A DNA stretch of 64,000 bases from positions 7,089,738 to 7,153,737 of the forward strand of contig NZ_LR593886.1 in the NCBI RefSeq assembly GCF_901538265.1. The letters run 5' to 3'. Below are positions 1-8,496 of the stretch, in pieces; the first letter of the stretch is position 1, and each line of letters begins with the position of its first letter. The translations under genes were made by a program, and so were the position numbers. The stretch is from Gemmata massiliana (GTDB taxonomy: Bacteria; Planctomycetota; Planctomycetia; Gemmatales; Gemmataceae). Below the pieces are notes generated by a model. The model had not been told where the DNA came from, ran no database searches, and was given only the letters and a program-made list of their open reading frames with translations.

Positions 1-132
1 CGCGGTTTCAACGGCGTCCAGTTCTGATGTTGTCGGTGCGGGTTCGCGCTCGAATTTGTATTCAACGTTGTGAACCACCCGCACGCGACTAAACACTGCG
101 TCCCAGGGCTGCTCGCTCTTTGACTCCGTCAC
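1..132 (-). CDS. Hypothetical protein, N-terminal fragment (cut by window edge)
   Basis: A minus-strand reading frame begins with GTG at 132-130 and stays open to the first base of the window, giving 44 codons (MTESKSEQPWDAVFSR...). The start is supported by a perfect AAGGAG Shine-Dalgarno at 146-141, eight bases upstream. The fragment is charged and has no signal peptide. No family is recognisable from this much sequence. It reads in the same direction as the sugar-acid cassette but is separated from it by about 160 bp holding a palindrome, so it is probably a separate unit. Confidence 0.55.
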   Translation of the reverse strand, partial: MTESKSEQPWDAVFSRVRVVHNVEYKFEREPAPTTSELDAVETA

Positions 133-190
133 AACTGTTACTCCTTGCCGAGCGTCATTTCAACGCTCCAGCACCCACTCGCTGAAGGCG

Positions 191-286
191 AAGAGCGTTT
201 CACCGCAGAGGGCGCAGAGAGCGCAGAGAAGAAACACCCTTGGCTTTCTCCGCGCCCTCTCGTGCCCTCTGCGGTGAAACGCTCTT
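191..286. repeat. Inverted repeat, 23-bp perfect arms
   Basis: Arms at 191-213 and 264-286 are perfect reverse complements (they begin AAGAGCGTTTCACCGCAGAG). The loop itself is rich in GCGCAGAGA-type repeats. It lies directly past the stop codon of the ceramidase-like gene (291), so it may end that transcript. The 'CACCGCAGAGG...GCAGAGA' sequence type is, from memory, a common intergenic repeat in planctomycetes and some other bacteria. Confidence 0.75.
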
Positions 287-290
287 ATGC

Positions 291-1724
291 TCACCCCGCG
301 ACCGCCTTGATTTCGCGGCTCACGACCTCGATCACCGTTTCGAGCGAGCCGGGGGCGACGGCCGCGATGATCTCCTGATAAATGCCGTAGTCGTAGCTCG
401 ACGCGGTCGGCAAATAGCCCGGCTGCCAGTCGTTCGTTACCGTGCTGATGACGAGCGCGAGGTCCGGGAATCGCGCGCGGAGCGTCGTCTGGAAGACCTG
501 GTACAGTTCACCGGGGCAGAACACCCACACCGAGCCGCCGACGCGCGACACGGTGATCTGGTACGGGTACGACTTCCCGGGCGGCATCGCCGCGAGGCGC
601 GTGAGCTGGCGCGTCATCTGCTCGGCGCGGGCGCGGCACTCGGACACGCGAGTTTCGTCATTCGCGGCGCGGGCCGAAGATTCTTCGCGCTCCCACTTCG
701 CTAGCTCGGCCCGTGTCTCTTCCACCGTGGGCAGCGAGAGCCGGTACGGGAGCGGGACGACGAACCGGCGCGTACACCACGCGGCGAACGCCGCCTGTTC
801 TTCGGCGGGAACGGGGCGGTGCGCCCAGGTGCCCAGGATCGCGCCGGACACGACCGGCCCCGTGTACTCGAAGTAGGTGTCCGGCGCCGGGAGCGCTTCC
901 AGTGCGGAGAGCGCGGCGAACCCGAGCTGCCGACCATTGCGGTCGGCGACGGCCGCGTCCCCGACATAACCCTCGCGCGGGCCGAGGTCGCCGGACGCGC
1001 CCTGGATGAACAAGCACGGACCGCCCGTACTCGTTTCGATCACCTCGCGCATCGCGCCGACATAGTCCGGGCTGATGAGAGTGTTCGCCCACGCGAGCGT
1101 CGTCGGGTGGCAGGCATAGTTCACCACGGTGCCGAGCGTGCCGCGTGTGCCGTCGGCGAGCACTTTTGCCACGAGCACGGTGTCGTCGGCCTGCCCCTCG
1201 GTGTTGAAGCCGCAGACGAACTGCTTCGCGCGCTCGTCCCACGTGTCGCGATGGGCCGCGAGTGCGCACCGCGCGGAGCCGTACAGGATCGTTGCGTCGC
1301 GTGCCGAATCAATGGCCCGCCGCGCGAGCGCGACGCAGGTGTCCGCAAGCTGGTCGAGGTACGGCCCGATGAGGTCGCCGCCCGGGAGGTTCGCCCGCGA
1401 ACGCGACATCCACCCCGACCCGTGCGTGTGCGACAGCGCTACCATTACATCATCGGGCGCCACTTCGCCAACGCGGGTTCTGATGTTTGCGATTTCCGCG
1501 CCGTCGAGGATGCAGTGATCCATCCCGATCACGAGTAGCCGACCGGCGCCGTCGAGCGCTTCGAGGTACAGCGCGGTGGCCGTGAGCGGCTTGTGGACGC
1601 CCGTAGCGCGGTCGTGGAGCGCTGCGCCCCACATGCGGTGGTAGATGCCCACGGGGGGCGTGATGTCGGCCCGCGCGAACCCGGCCCGGCACCGCGCTTG
1701 AGGGGTGTGTACCCGCGTCTTCAT
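291..1724 (-). CDS. Neutral/alkaline ceramidase-like hydrolase-domain protein
   Basis: A 477-residue protein resembling the N-terminal hydrolase domain of neutral/alkaline non-lysosomal ceramidases, a fold used by many planctomycete proteins of unknown substrate. It opens with RAGFARADITPPVG, the family's typical first strand. Probable zinc ligands sit in SHTHGSGW (H99, H101) and NYACHP (H206). No signal peptide is evident, so it is probably cytoplasmic. The start ATG at 1724 overlaps the MFS stop codon by 4 bp (ATGA), showing translational coupling; earlier in-frame starts lie inside the MFS gene and are rejected. It is the last gene of the DHDPS-MFS unit, so a role in processing a sugar-derived substrate is more likely than ceramide hydrolysis, but this is inference. 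Confidence 0.8.
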   Translation of the reverse strand: MKTRVHTPQARCRAGFARADITPPVGIYHRMWGAALHDRATGVHKPLTATALYLEALDGAGRLLVIGMDHCILDGAEIANIRTRVGEVAPDDVMVALSHTHGSGWMSRSRANLPGGDLIGPYLDQLADTCVALARRAIDSARDATILYGSARCALAAHRDTWDERAKQFVCGFNTEGQADDTVLVAKVLADGTRGTLGTVVNYACHPTTLAWANTLISPDYVGAMREVIETSTGGPCLFIQGASGDLGPREGYVGDAAVADRNGRQLGFAALSALEALPAPDTYFEYTGPVVSGAILGTWAHRPVPAEEQAAFAAWCTRRFVVPLPYRLSLPTVEETRAELAKWEREESSARAANDETRVSECRARAEQMTRQLTRLAAMPPGKSYPYQITVSRVGGSVWVFCPGELYQVFQTTLRARFPDLALVISTVTNDWQPGYLPTASSYDYGIYQEIIAAVAPGSLETVIEVVSREIKAVAG

Positions 1725-2950
1725 TCCGGTTCCTCGAACAGCGTGCCCTTCGGATTCAGCAGCGACCAGCAGACCGCGGACCCGGCGAACATCCCGCCGA
1801 ACAGGAGCAGCGTGAGGTTCCAGTTCCCCGTTCCGCCTACAAGGTGCCCGACCGCGAACGGGAACATCCCGGCGCCGATGTTCCCGGCCATGTTCATCGT
1901 GGCGAAGACCGGCGCCACGCGCTTGCCGCCCATCGAGAGCGCGGTGGCGTAGGCGCTCACGCCGCTCGCGTACCCGCAGAACGCCGCAACGCTGATGAGC
2001 GCGACCGCGGCGCCGGCCGTTTCCGCGTAGAACGCCGCGAGCGAAACGAGTGCGCACACCGCGGTCGCGGACGCGGCCAGCCCCTGCCGGCTGAGGCGCG
2101 CGTTATTAGTGCGGACCAGGAGCCAGTCGGAAATCGTTCCGCCCAGTACCCCGCCGAGCATCCCCGCGAGGAGCGGCCACGCGGCCAGCCCGCCGGAACT
2201 CGCGACGCTGACGCCCTTCGTTTCTTGCAGGTACCGCGGGAACCACGTGAAGAACAGCGCGACCGCCCCCGCGCGCTGGAACTGCTGCGCACAGAGCAGC
2301 ACCATGTTTCGGTCGGTGAGCAGCCGGGACCACGGCACGGGGGCCGGTGTGAGTGCCGGAGACGGGGCGGCGTCCGGCTCCGGTTCGGGTCGGTGTCGTG
2401 GTTCCGGGCTGGGTACGAAGTACGCGAACGCGGACGCCCAGACCAATCCGGGGACCGCGTACACGACAAGAATTCCCTGCCAGGAAAGCGGGCCGAACAA
2501 CCGGCCCGTGACGAACTGCGATAGCGCCGCGCCGCCGGCCATACAGCACGCCAGCGCCCCGGACGCGAACGCCTGTTCGGTTCGCGGGAACGTGGCGCCA
2601 ATGGCCTTCGTCGCGCACACGAAGATCCCCGCCTGCGCGACGCCCATCGCGCCCCACAGCACGCACAGTTCGATGAACCCGGTTGCCGCCCCCACGATCG
2701 CGGTGAGTGTGGACCACAGTACCGCGAACAGGATCAGCGCGGACTTGCTACCGAGCCGGTCGGTAACGATCCCCGCGGGCAGTTGGAACGCCGCGTACCC
2801 GGCGTACCACGCGAGCCACACCAGCCCCATGTCTTGCGCGGTCAGCCCGAGTTCGCCCTCGATGGCCTTCGAGGGCACGCTGAGCGCGGACCGCTGGAGG
2901 TACGCGACAACCGTCGCGGCGCACAAGAAGCCGAGGAGCTGAGTTTTCAT
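1721..2950 (-). CDS. Major facilitator superfamily transporter
   Basis: A 409-residue inner-membrane carrier with about 12 hydrophobic segments. The loop after the second segment carries the MFS signature as GIVTDRLGSKSA, and a long Pro/Ala/Glu-rich cytoplasmic loop near residues 182-205 separates the two halves. The overall pattern fits anion/sugar-acid carriers such as the hexuronate group, but the substrate cannot be read from sequence. Both ends overlap neighbours by 4 bp (ATGA at 2947-2950 with the aldolase stop, and 1721-1724 with the next start). The gene is therefore translated in step with an aldolase-family enzyme and a ceramidase-like protein, which supports import of the metabolite the cassette degrades. 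Confidence 0.88.
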   Translation of the reverse strand: MKTQLLGFLCAATVVAYLQRSALSVPSKAIEGELGLTAQDMGLVWLAWYAGYAAFQLPAGIVTDRLGSKSALILFAVLWSTLTAIVGAATGFIELCVLWGAMGVAQAGIFVCATKAIGATFPRTEQAFASGALACCMAGGAALSQFVTGRLFGPLSWQGILVVYAVPGLVWASAFAYFVPSPEPRHRPEPEPDAAPSPALTPAPVPWSRLLTDRNMVLLCAQQFQRAGAVALFFTWFPRYLQETKGVSVASSGGLAAWPLLAGMLGGVLGGTISDWLLVRTNNARLSRQGLAASATAVCALVSLAAFYAETAGAAVALISVAAFCGYASGVSAYATALSMGGKRVAPVFATMNMAGNIGAGMFPFAVGHLVGGTGNWNLTLLLFGGMFAGSAVCWSLLNPKGTLFEEPE

Positions 2951-3864
2951 GCGATCGGGCCGAGTGCGTCTTGGAGGTGCGCGAACAGGCGGTCCACTTC
3001 GGCCGCGGTCTCAGCGTCGAGTTCCCAGGCGTAAGGCCCGCGCCGGCGCGCACTGGGGAACAGACCGCGCTTGTGCATCAGGTACTTTTCGATCGCCAGG
3101 AACCCGTCCAGCCCGGCTTGTAGTTGCAGCGCCACGATCGCGCCGAGCGGGAACGACACGCGGTACGCGGTGGCGTCGTCGCCGCGCTGGAGCGCCTTCC
3201 AGAGGGCGACGATGCCGTCGAGCAGGTCCATTCCGGGCATCGTGCCCGCGATCCCGCGCCGGTAACTGTCGACGAGGAAGATCCCGCCCGAGCCCTCAAA
3301 TATGGTCGCTTTCCCGCTGGTGGCGTCGCGCAGCGCGGACAGCGTGGGGCCGTTCGGCGCGGCTTCCGGTTTGAAGAGGATCTTCTCCGGGCCGTACTGT
3401 TCGAGGAGCTTCACGCACATCGAGATCGGGATCGACTGCCCCACGTAGCCCGATGCGTCCTGCACGATGACCGGGATGCCGACCCCGTCAGCCAGCGCGC
3501 GGAAGTGGTCGAGCAGTTGCAGCCCGCTGAGCTTCGAGGTGAGCGGCGGAACGGCCATGACCGCGTCGCAGCCCTCGCGCTCGGCGATTTTGGCGTGCGC
3601 GAGCGACTGCTTCGTGCTCTCCGCGCCCACCGCGACGAACACGGGGCCGCGGCTCTCGGCGAACCCGACCAGCATGTTAGTAAGGTACATGCGCTCGTGG
3701 TCGGTGAGGCGCATCGTCTCGGACACCATCCCGGTGCCGATGCCGGTCGCGCCGACCCCGAACGCCCACTCGACCTCGCGCTTGAACACGAGGTCGTCGA
3801 TCTCGTCTTTGTCATTGAACGGCGTGTGCGCGATCGCCAGCACGCCGTGAAGTTTCTTGGGCAT
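2947..3864 (-). CDS. DHDPS/NAL-family aldolase (probable 2-keto-3-deoxy sugar-acid lyase)
   Basis: A 305-residue TIM-barrel enzyme of the dihydrodipicolinate synthase / N-acetylneuraminate lyase family. The Schiff-base lysine is most likely K165 in ILFKPEAAP. The usual catalytic YNxP tyrosine region reads VIVQDASGY here, so this is not a canonical DapA. In this family such divergent members often cleave or dehydrate 2-keto-3-deoxy sugar acids. The start at 3864 was chosen at MPKKLHG; the upstream extension falls in repeat DNA. It is coupled by ATGA to the MFS gene. The upstream dehydratase gene could supply its substrate, giving the order dehydratase, lyase, transporter. Confidence 0.82.
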   Translation of the reverse strand: MPKKLHGVLAIAHTPFNDKDEIDDLVFKREVEWAFGVGATGIGTGMVSETMRLTDHERMYLTNMLVGFAESRGPVFVAVGAESTKQSLAHAKIAEREGCDAVMAVPPLTSKLSGLQLLDHFRALADGVGIPVIVQDASGYVGQSIPISMCVKLLEQYGPEKILFKPEAAPNGPTLSALRDATSGKATIFEGSGGIFLVDSYRRGIAGTMPGMDLLDGIVALWKALQRGDDATAYRVSFPLGAIVALQLQAGLDGFLAIEKYLMHKRGLFPSARRRGPYAWELDAETAAEVDRLFAHLQDALGPIA

Positions 3865-3924
3865 TCGGACTCCGGGGGATCGGTCACAGGGAAGGCACAA
3901 AGAGCACAAAAGAAGGCGAATCAG

Positions 3925-4081
3925 CCACGGATGAACACAGATAACACGGATCAAGACAAGACAGAAGATTATTAGACAGGATTAACAGGGTCGACCGGAT
4001 TCAGAAATTTCAATCCTGTTAATCCTGTTGATCCTGTCAAAAAATCTTGTCTTGATCCGTGTTATCTGTGTTCATCCGTGG
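3925..4081. repeat. Long palindromic repeat, 37-bp perfect arms
   Basis: Arms at 3925-3961 and 4045-4081 match perfectly over 37 bp (starting CCACGGATGAACACAGATAA). Nested inside is a second, imperfect inverted repeat around 3975-3989 and 4015-4038, built of 9-bp units like AATCCTGTT. Just upstream (about 3889-3920) lies CACAAAGAGCACAAAAG, often seen beside this element. It fills most of the gap between the dehydratase gene (ending 4102) and the aldolase gene (starting 3864). It could fold into a large hairpin and attenuate read-through between them. A partial copy of the end sequence (CCACGGATGAAC) occurs near 60667. Confidence 0.85.
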
Positions 4082-4101
4082 CGGCTTTCCCGTCTCCCTC
4101 T

Positions 4102-5280
4102 CTACCAGTCGCCCACGCTGCCGTCGGGGTAGAACACGCGCTGGGGGAGTTCCTGCTCGAACGGGTGCTTCTTCACCTCGGACTCGTTGATGACGATGCC
4201 CAGGCCGGGCCGCGCGTTCGGGTACACGATGCGGCCCTTCGGCTCGACGGTGAAGCCCTCCTGCACCACGTCCGCGCGCCACGGGACGTCCGCGTGGACC
4301 GTTTCGCAGATGATGTAGCTCGGCTGACTGAACCCGAACTCCAGGCTCGCGGCGGTGCTCACCGGCCCCTGCGGGTTGTGCGGCGCGAGCGCGACCCGGT
4401 GCGCTTCGGCGAGCGCCGCGATGCGCCGCGCTTCGCTCAGCCCGCCGCAGTGGGTGATGTCCACCTGGCACACCTCGCACGCGCGGGCGCCGAACAGATC
4501 CTTGAACGCGGCCAGGTTCGTCACGCGCTCGCCGGTGGCGATGGGCGTGCTCACGGCCGCGTTGATCGCCGCGAGGCCGTCCACGCTCTCGGGCCAGCAC
4601 GGTTCTTCGAGGAAGTACAGCCCGTAGGGTTCGAGCGCCTTCGCGAACTGGAGCCCCATCGCGGGGGAGGGGCGGGCGTGGCAATCCACCATGATGTCGA
4701 TGCTCTCGCCGACGGCCTCGCGCATCGCGGCGACGCACTTCTCGGCGGTGCGAATCGGCTTGAGGCCCTCCAGCGGGAGTGTCGGCGGTACGGCCATGCT
4801 CTTGAACGCGGTGAATCCGTCCGCGACCGCTTTTCGCGCGAGGTCCGCGAAGCGCTTCGCGTCGTCGGTGGCGGTTTCGTAGAAATCTTCCATCTTGCCG
4901 CCCCCGAGGTGGCAGTACGTGCGGACGTGGTCCCGCACCGGCCCACCCCAGAGCTTCGAGCACGGCACGCCGCACACTTTGCCCAAAATGTCCCACAGCG
5001 CGAGGTCGATGCCCGCGATGGCGGTGGCTCGAATGATCCCGTGCCCGTGCCAGAAGTGCTGGCGGTACATCATCTGCCAGAGGTGCTCGATGCGCGTGGG
5101 GTCTTCGCCCACGATCAGCTCGGCGCAGTCCTGCACGGCCCCGACGACGGCCCGCGTGTGCCACTCGAGCGTGGCCTCGCCCCACCCGAACAGCCCGTCC
5201 TGATCGGTAACGACCTTCACGAACACCCAGTTCCGCATTCGGGCGTGGCACACGTGCGTTTCGACTCGGGTAATCTTCAT
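4102..5280 (-). CDS. Mandelate racemase/enolase-superfamily sugar-acid dehydratase
   Basis: A 392-residue member of the enolase superfamily, of the length and motif pattern of galactonate-dehydratase-type enzymes. Probable magnesium ligands are D199 (VDCHARPS), E225 (FLEEPCW) and E251 (ATGERVT); H201 and H301 (APHNPQGP) fit the catalytic histidines of that subgroup. It would remove water from an aldonic acid to give a 2-keto-3-deoxy acid in the cytoplasm. The actual sugar acid cannot be told from sequence. It lies upstream of the DHDPS-family gene on the same strand, separated by a 157-bp palindromic repeat, so co-transcription is uncertain. Confidence 0.85.
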   Translation of the reverse strand: MKITRVETHVCHARMRNWVFVKVVTDQDGLFGWGEATLEWHTRAVVGAVQDCAELIVGEDPTRIEHLWQMMYRQHFWHGHGIIRATAIAGIDLALWDILGKVCGVPCSKLWGGPVRDHVRTYCHLGGGKMEDFYETATDDAKRFADLARKAVADGFTAFKSMAVPPTLPLEGLKPIRTAEKCVAAMREAVGESIDIMVDCHARPSPAMGLQFAKALEPYGLYFLEEPCWPESVDGLAAINAAVSTPIATGERVTNLAAFKDLFGARACEVCQVDITHCGGLSEARRIAALAEAHRVALAPHNPQGPVSTAASLEFGFSQPSYIICETVHADVPWRADVVQEGFTVEPKGRIVYPNARPGLGIVINESEVKKHPFEQELPQRVFYPDGSVGDW

Positions 5281-5372
5281 GGCGGCTCATTGTGCCGCGG
5301 TGCGCGCGCGAATGCTAGAGGCGAACCGGCGGGAATGCGGGTAAGCTATCGCGGTGCGCACCGGAGATCGGA

Positions 5373-6584
5373 ATGAGCGACGAAACCGCGCTGCTGGCCG
5401 CGATCTACGCGAACCCGGACGAGGACACCCCGCGCCTCGTGTACGCGGACTGGCTCGACGAGCACGGCGACCCGGCCCGCGCCGAGTTCATCCGCGTGCA
5501 GATCGAACTGGCCAGCCGGGACGATTACTCGACAGAAGAGTACGCAAGACTCAACGCACGAGGGCACCAACTCCAGGGAGCTCATGCGGCGCGGTGGTTG
5601 AGGCACTTGAGCCAGTTTGATGAGGCGATGCAGGACCAGAGGGTCGTAGTCGAGTTCACGAGAGGGTTTCCCGACACGTTGAGTTTGAGTGGTGCAGAAG
5701 CAGCGGATTTTGCGATCCTCCGTTACTTCCCGGAACTTCGGCACCTCGAAGTTATGCACTCACCGCTCACGCCCGGTGTACTTCGAGATATCGCTTGCTT
5801 ACCAGAACTCGATTCTTTCACCACGGAGTCCACAGGGTTTGATACCGCTTGGCTAGCGCACCTCGACCCGCTTCCGTGTTGGACCCACGTGCGCATCCTC
5901 GAAGATTTGGATGCGGGTGCATGGAACGCTTTTCAGGAACGCCGCATCAGCAAAGTCACTTTGCTCGAGCCGGATCAGCAGCGAGCGGCCGCGATCCGCT
6001 ACCTGCGTGCGACGCGCTTGAACGACTCAGTGCGCCCGAACAAACCGGTGAAGATCGTGCGACTGGTTCAGGAGAGCACGACCGACGCCGAACTCCGTTT
6101 GCTCTCGTACCTGCCAGAGTTGGAGGAGATCGAAATTGCTTACGGGCGGGAGACATCTGCAGGCCTCCGGCACCTCTCCAAACTTCCGAATGTGAAAACA
6201 ATTCACCTCGGCCGCGCAAATGCCGAATCGCTCGTGCCACTGATGAGTTGTAAAACGCTCGAAACGCTCGAATATTTGGGGGATGGCTACTCTCCTTTCG
6301 GGGACGAAAGTGTTACTGGATTGGAGGAGCTTAGCGCGCTGAAGCACCTTACGCTTTGCCCGGGTGGGACCGGCCCCGGATTGCACGATGCGACGTTACA
6401 CCGTATCGGAGCGCTGCGAGAGCTTCGGACCCTCGATATCCGTATCAAACTCCGTGAGCTCGAAGACCAAGGTTCTCTGGCATCCTTACGGAATCTTGGG
6501 AGCCTCGAATCATTGACTCTCAACGGGCGCACGTACACCGGTGCCGAACTCCAGCAATTTCTGGCAGATTTGCGCCGACAATAA
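5373..6584 (+). CDS. TIGR02996 domain protein with leucine-rich-like repeats
   Basis: The first about 50 residues (ETALLAAIYANPDEDTPRLVYADWLDE...) are the TIGR02996 'repeat-companion' domain found almost only in Gemmata-type planctomycetes. The remaining about 350 residues hold irregular leucine-rich repeats (LRHLEVM, LEEIEIAYG, LETLEYLGDG, LKHLTLC, LESLTLNG), giving a probable solenoid for protein binding. There is no signal peptide or membrane segment, so it is cytoplasmic; 403 aa in all. It starts 92 bp from the divergent dehydratase gene and ends 11 bp before the acetamidase gene, so the two plus-strand genes may be co-transcribed. Function is unknown. Confidence 0.85.
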   Translation: MSDETALLAAIYANPDEDTPRLVYADWLDEHGDPARAEFIRVQIELASRDDYSTEEYARLNARGHQLQGAHAARWLRHLSQFDEAMQDQRVVVEFTRGFPDTLSLSGAEAADFAILRYFPELRHLEVMHSPLTPGVLRDIACLPELDSFTTESTGFDTAWLAHLDPLPCWTHVRILEDLDAGAWNAFQERRISKVTLLEPDQQRAAAIRYLRATRLNDSVRPNKPVKIVRLVQESTTDAELRLLSYLPELEEIEIAYGRETSAGLRHLSKLPNVKTIHLGRANAESLVPLMSCKTLETLEYLGDGYSPFGDESVTGLEELSALKHLTLCPGGTGPGLHDATLHRIGALRELRTLDIRIKLRELEDQGSLASLRNLGSLESLTLNGRTYTGAELQQFLADLRRQ

Positions 6585-6595
6585 GGAGTGCCATC

Positions 6596-7561
6596 GTGCA
6601 ACGGATCACCCGCGAGCAAGCGCGGAAGTACGCCTTCGACTGGCGCGACGAGCCCCTGTTGCGCGTGCGCCCGGGCGAGTCGTTCGAGATCGAGACCTAC
6701 GACGCGAGCACCGGGTACTTCAAGTCGCCGGCGGACAAGGCGATCCCCGGGAAGCGCCCGGGGTTCGACCGGTCCCCGCCGCACGCGAACCCGGTCGGCG
6801 GCCCGGTGTTCCTCGAGGGCGCGGAGCGCGGCGACGCCCTCGTCATCACGCTCGAAGACATCGTGGTCGATGACTACTCGTGGATCGCGATCGGTCCGCG
6901 GCGCGGGCCGTTGGGCGAATCGACCCGGTGGCCAGAACTGTCCGGGGACTACACCACGAAGATCTTCAAACACACGCCGGGCGCCAGCGGCACCACGCGC
7001 GACGGCACGCTGCACTTCAGCGACAAGATCCGCTGGCCGATCACGCCCTTCGTGGGCACGCTCGGGGTGTGCCCGGACCGCGAGGTGGTGACCAGCCTGG
7101 ACGGGCAGGGGCCGTGGGGCGGGAACCTCGACATCCGCGACGCGGCGGTCGGCAACCGCGTCTTCGTGCCCGTGTACCACCCCGGCGCGCTGTTCTACTT
7201 GGGCGACGTCCACGCGAGCCAGGGCGACACCGAGTTCACCGGGACCGCGGCCGAGACGAAGGCGACCGTCCGCGTGAAACTGGAGCTGGTGAAGCAGAAG
7301 CGCGTGCCGTGGGTGCGGATCGAGAAGCCGGACGCGCTCGTGTCCGTGTTCGCGGACAAGCCGCTGGAGTCCGCAGTCGAAACGGCCACGTTCCACCTCA
7401 TGGACTGGCTCATCACCGAGTACGGATTCACGCCCACCGATGCGTACTGTCTCGTCAGCACGTGCCCGGACTTCCGCATCAACGTGTATCAGATGTGCAA
7501 AATCGCCAAACTGCAATACGTCGCCGGCGCGGAGATCCCGAAGAAGTATGTGCCTGTGTAA
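6596..7561 (+). CDS. Acetamidase/formamidase family protein
   Basis: A 321-residue protein of the FmdA/AmdA family, metal-dependent amidases that hydrolyse short amides such as formamide or acetamide to acid plus ammonia. Family hallmarks are GDALVITLEDI, the PFVGTLGVCPD segment, WGGNLDIRD, and the C-terminal ITEYGFTPTDAYCLVS region. It starts with GTG at 6596, supported by AAGGAG at 6583-6588, which overlaps the stop codon of the preceding gene. Length is in the usual range. It is followed by a hairpin terminator shared with the convergent gene. Confidence 0.88.
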   Translation: MQRITREQARKYAFDWRDEPLLRVRPGESFEIETYDASTGYFKSPADKAIPGKRPGFDRSPPHANPVGGPVFLEGAERGDALVITLEDIVVDDYSWIAIGPRRGPLGESTRWPELSGDYTTKIFKHTPGASGTTRDGTLHFSDKIRWPITPFVGTLGVCPDREVVTSLDGQGPWGGNLDIRDAAVGNRVFVPVYHPGALFYLGDVHASQGDTEFTGTAAETKATVRVKLELVKQKRVPWVRIEKPDALVSVFADKPLESAVETATFHLMDWLITEYGFTPTDAYCLVSTCPDFRINVYQMCKIAKLQYVAGAEIPKKYVPV

Positions 7562-7675
7562 CTTGCGTAATCGGACGCGCTGACAATCTCTATCAAGAGC
7601 GGGTATGCGCATCTGATACACCAGAGGAACTACTTCGCCACCTCGCAGACATGTTGCGCGACCATCGCGCCTGAT

Positions 7676-7711
7676 TTTCTCTTTTTGGAATGCAAATTCC
7701 GAAAAGAGAAA
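7676..7711. terminator. Convergent hairpin terminator
   Basis: A 16-bp stem (TTTCTCTTTTTGGAAT with ATTCCGAAAAGAGAAA, one G:U pair) closes a 4-base GCAA loop. A/T runs flank both sides, so it can end transcripts from the acetamidase gene (plus) and the HEPN-motif gene (minus). The rest of the 262-bp gap shows nothing further that I can support. Confidence 0.7.
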
Positions 7712-7823
7712 GGCCCACACCCACGGCGTTCGTTAGCGCGGGCCGTAGGGCCTTCGTCGATACTGCAGAGTTCAGTGGAAGTCGTTCGATACCGAATATA
7801 AACGGTAACGCCGCGAGTGGCTC

Positions 7824-8492
7824 TCAGGCCGTTTGCTTCACCTGGGGGGGAGCCTCAAGCAACTGTTTCGCCATACGTATCAGGAATTCCACAGCGGAAT
7901 TTTGGAACTGGGGCACCGCGAACCCGTGGACGATGATGTTCCTGAGTTGGAACAGCCCTTCGAGGTCGCGAAACTCGCTGTTCGAGAAGCCCCCAGTGGA
8001 TAAGAGTTCGTTCAGCATCGTTCGCGGCGAGGTGCCATACACCGCCTTTCTCCCCACGGAGACAAGTCTTCGACGCATGGCAGTTTCAAGAACGGCCCAG
8101 GCTGCGATGACGGCCTGGCTCGCGAAACCCGCTTTGAGCATCTGCTCGGTGTCGGCAATGGCCCGGCGAATTTCGTCGTCCGCCGGTTCCCGTGCGTCCC
8201 CCTTCCCAGGCAGCGCGGGGGCGTCCGCCCCGAGAACGAACACATCGAGCTTCCATCCCGGCTGCCCGTCAATGATTTCGGCGTACCGGGCTACGTCCGT
8301 GTCGGTTTGCAGTTCGGAAGGGCTCGCCTTGGCGACCGTGAGAACGGACTTATCGTCCTTCGTCGCCAGGACCTGCACCTGAAAGTCTTTGGCGAAAGGT
8401 GGTAGGTCATCGGCTTTCGGATGGAGGACGACCTTGAACCCGAGGTTCCGATACCGGTCCGCCACCAAGTTCAGACGCTGTTCGATATTCAT
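7824..8492 (-). CDS. Probable nuclease-fold protein with C-terminal HEPN-type motif
   Basis: A 222-residue protein with two visible parts. Residues 1-55 (YRNLGFKVVLHP...FQVQVLATKDDKSVLTVAKA) resemble the N-terminal strands of restriction-endonuclease-like (archaeal Holliday-junction-resolvase type) proteins. The expected E-x-K catalytic motif is not clear, so activity may be lost. Residues about 120-215 are helical and include RNIIVH (R184-H189), the RxxxxH pattern of HEPN ribonuclease domains. There is no signal peptide. It starts 4 bp after the stop of a RusA-like gene, so the two are almost certainly one operon. Family assignment is inference from motifs; toxin, defence or repair roles are all open. 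Confidence 0.7.
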   Translation of the reverse strand: MNIEQRLNLVADRYRNLGFKVVLHPKADDLPPFAKDFQVQVLATKDDKSVLTVAKASPSELQTDTDVARYAEIIDGQPGWKLDVFVLGADAPALPGKGDAREPADDEIRRAIADTEQMLKAGFASQAVIAAWAVLETAMRRRLVSVGRKAVYGTSPRTMLNELLSTGGFSNSEFRDLEGLFQLRNIIVHGFAVPQFQNSAVEFLIRMAKQLLEAPPQVKQTA

Positions 8493-8496
8493 GGCA

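Noticed and set aside
7562..7675. Protein-like tail in another frame (LYQERVCASDTPEELLRHLADML) after the acetamidase gene
   Set aside because: No start codon or ribosome site of its own within the gap; it could be a gene remnant, but there is not enough to call.
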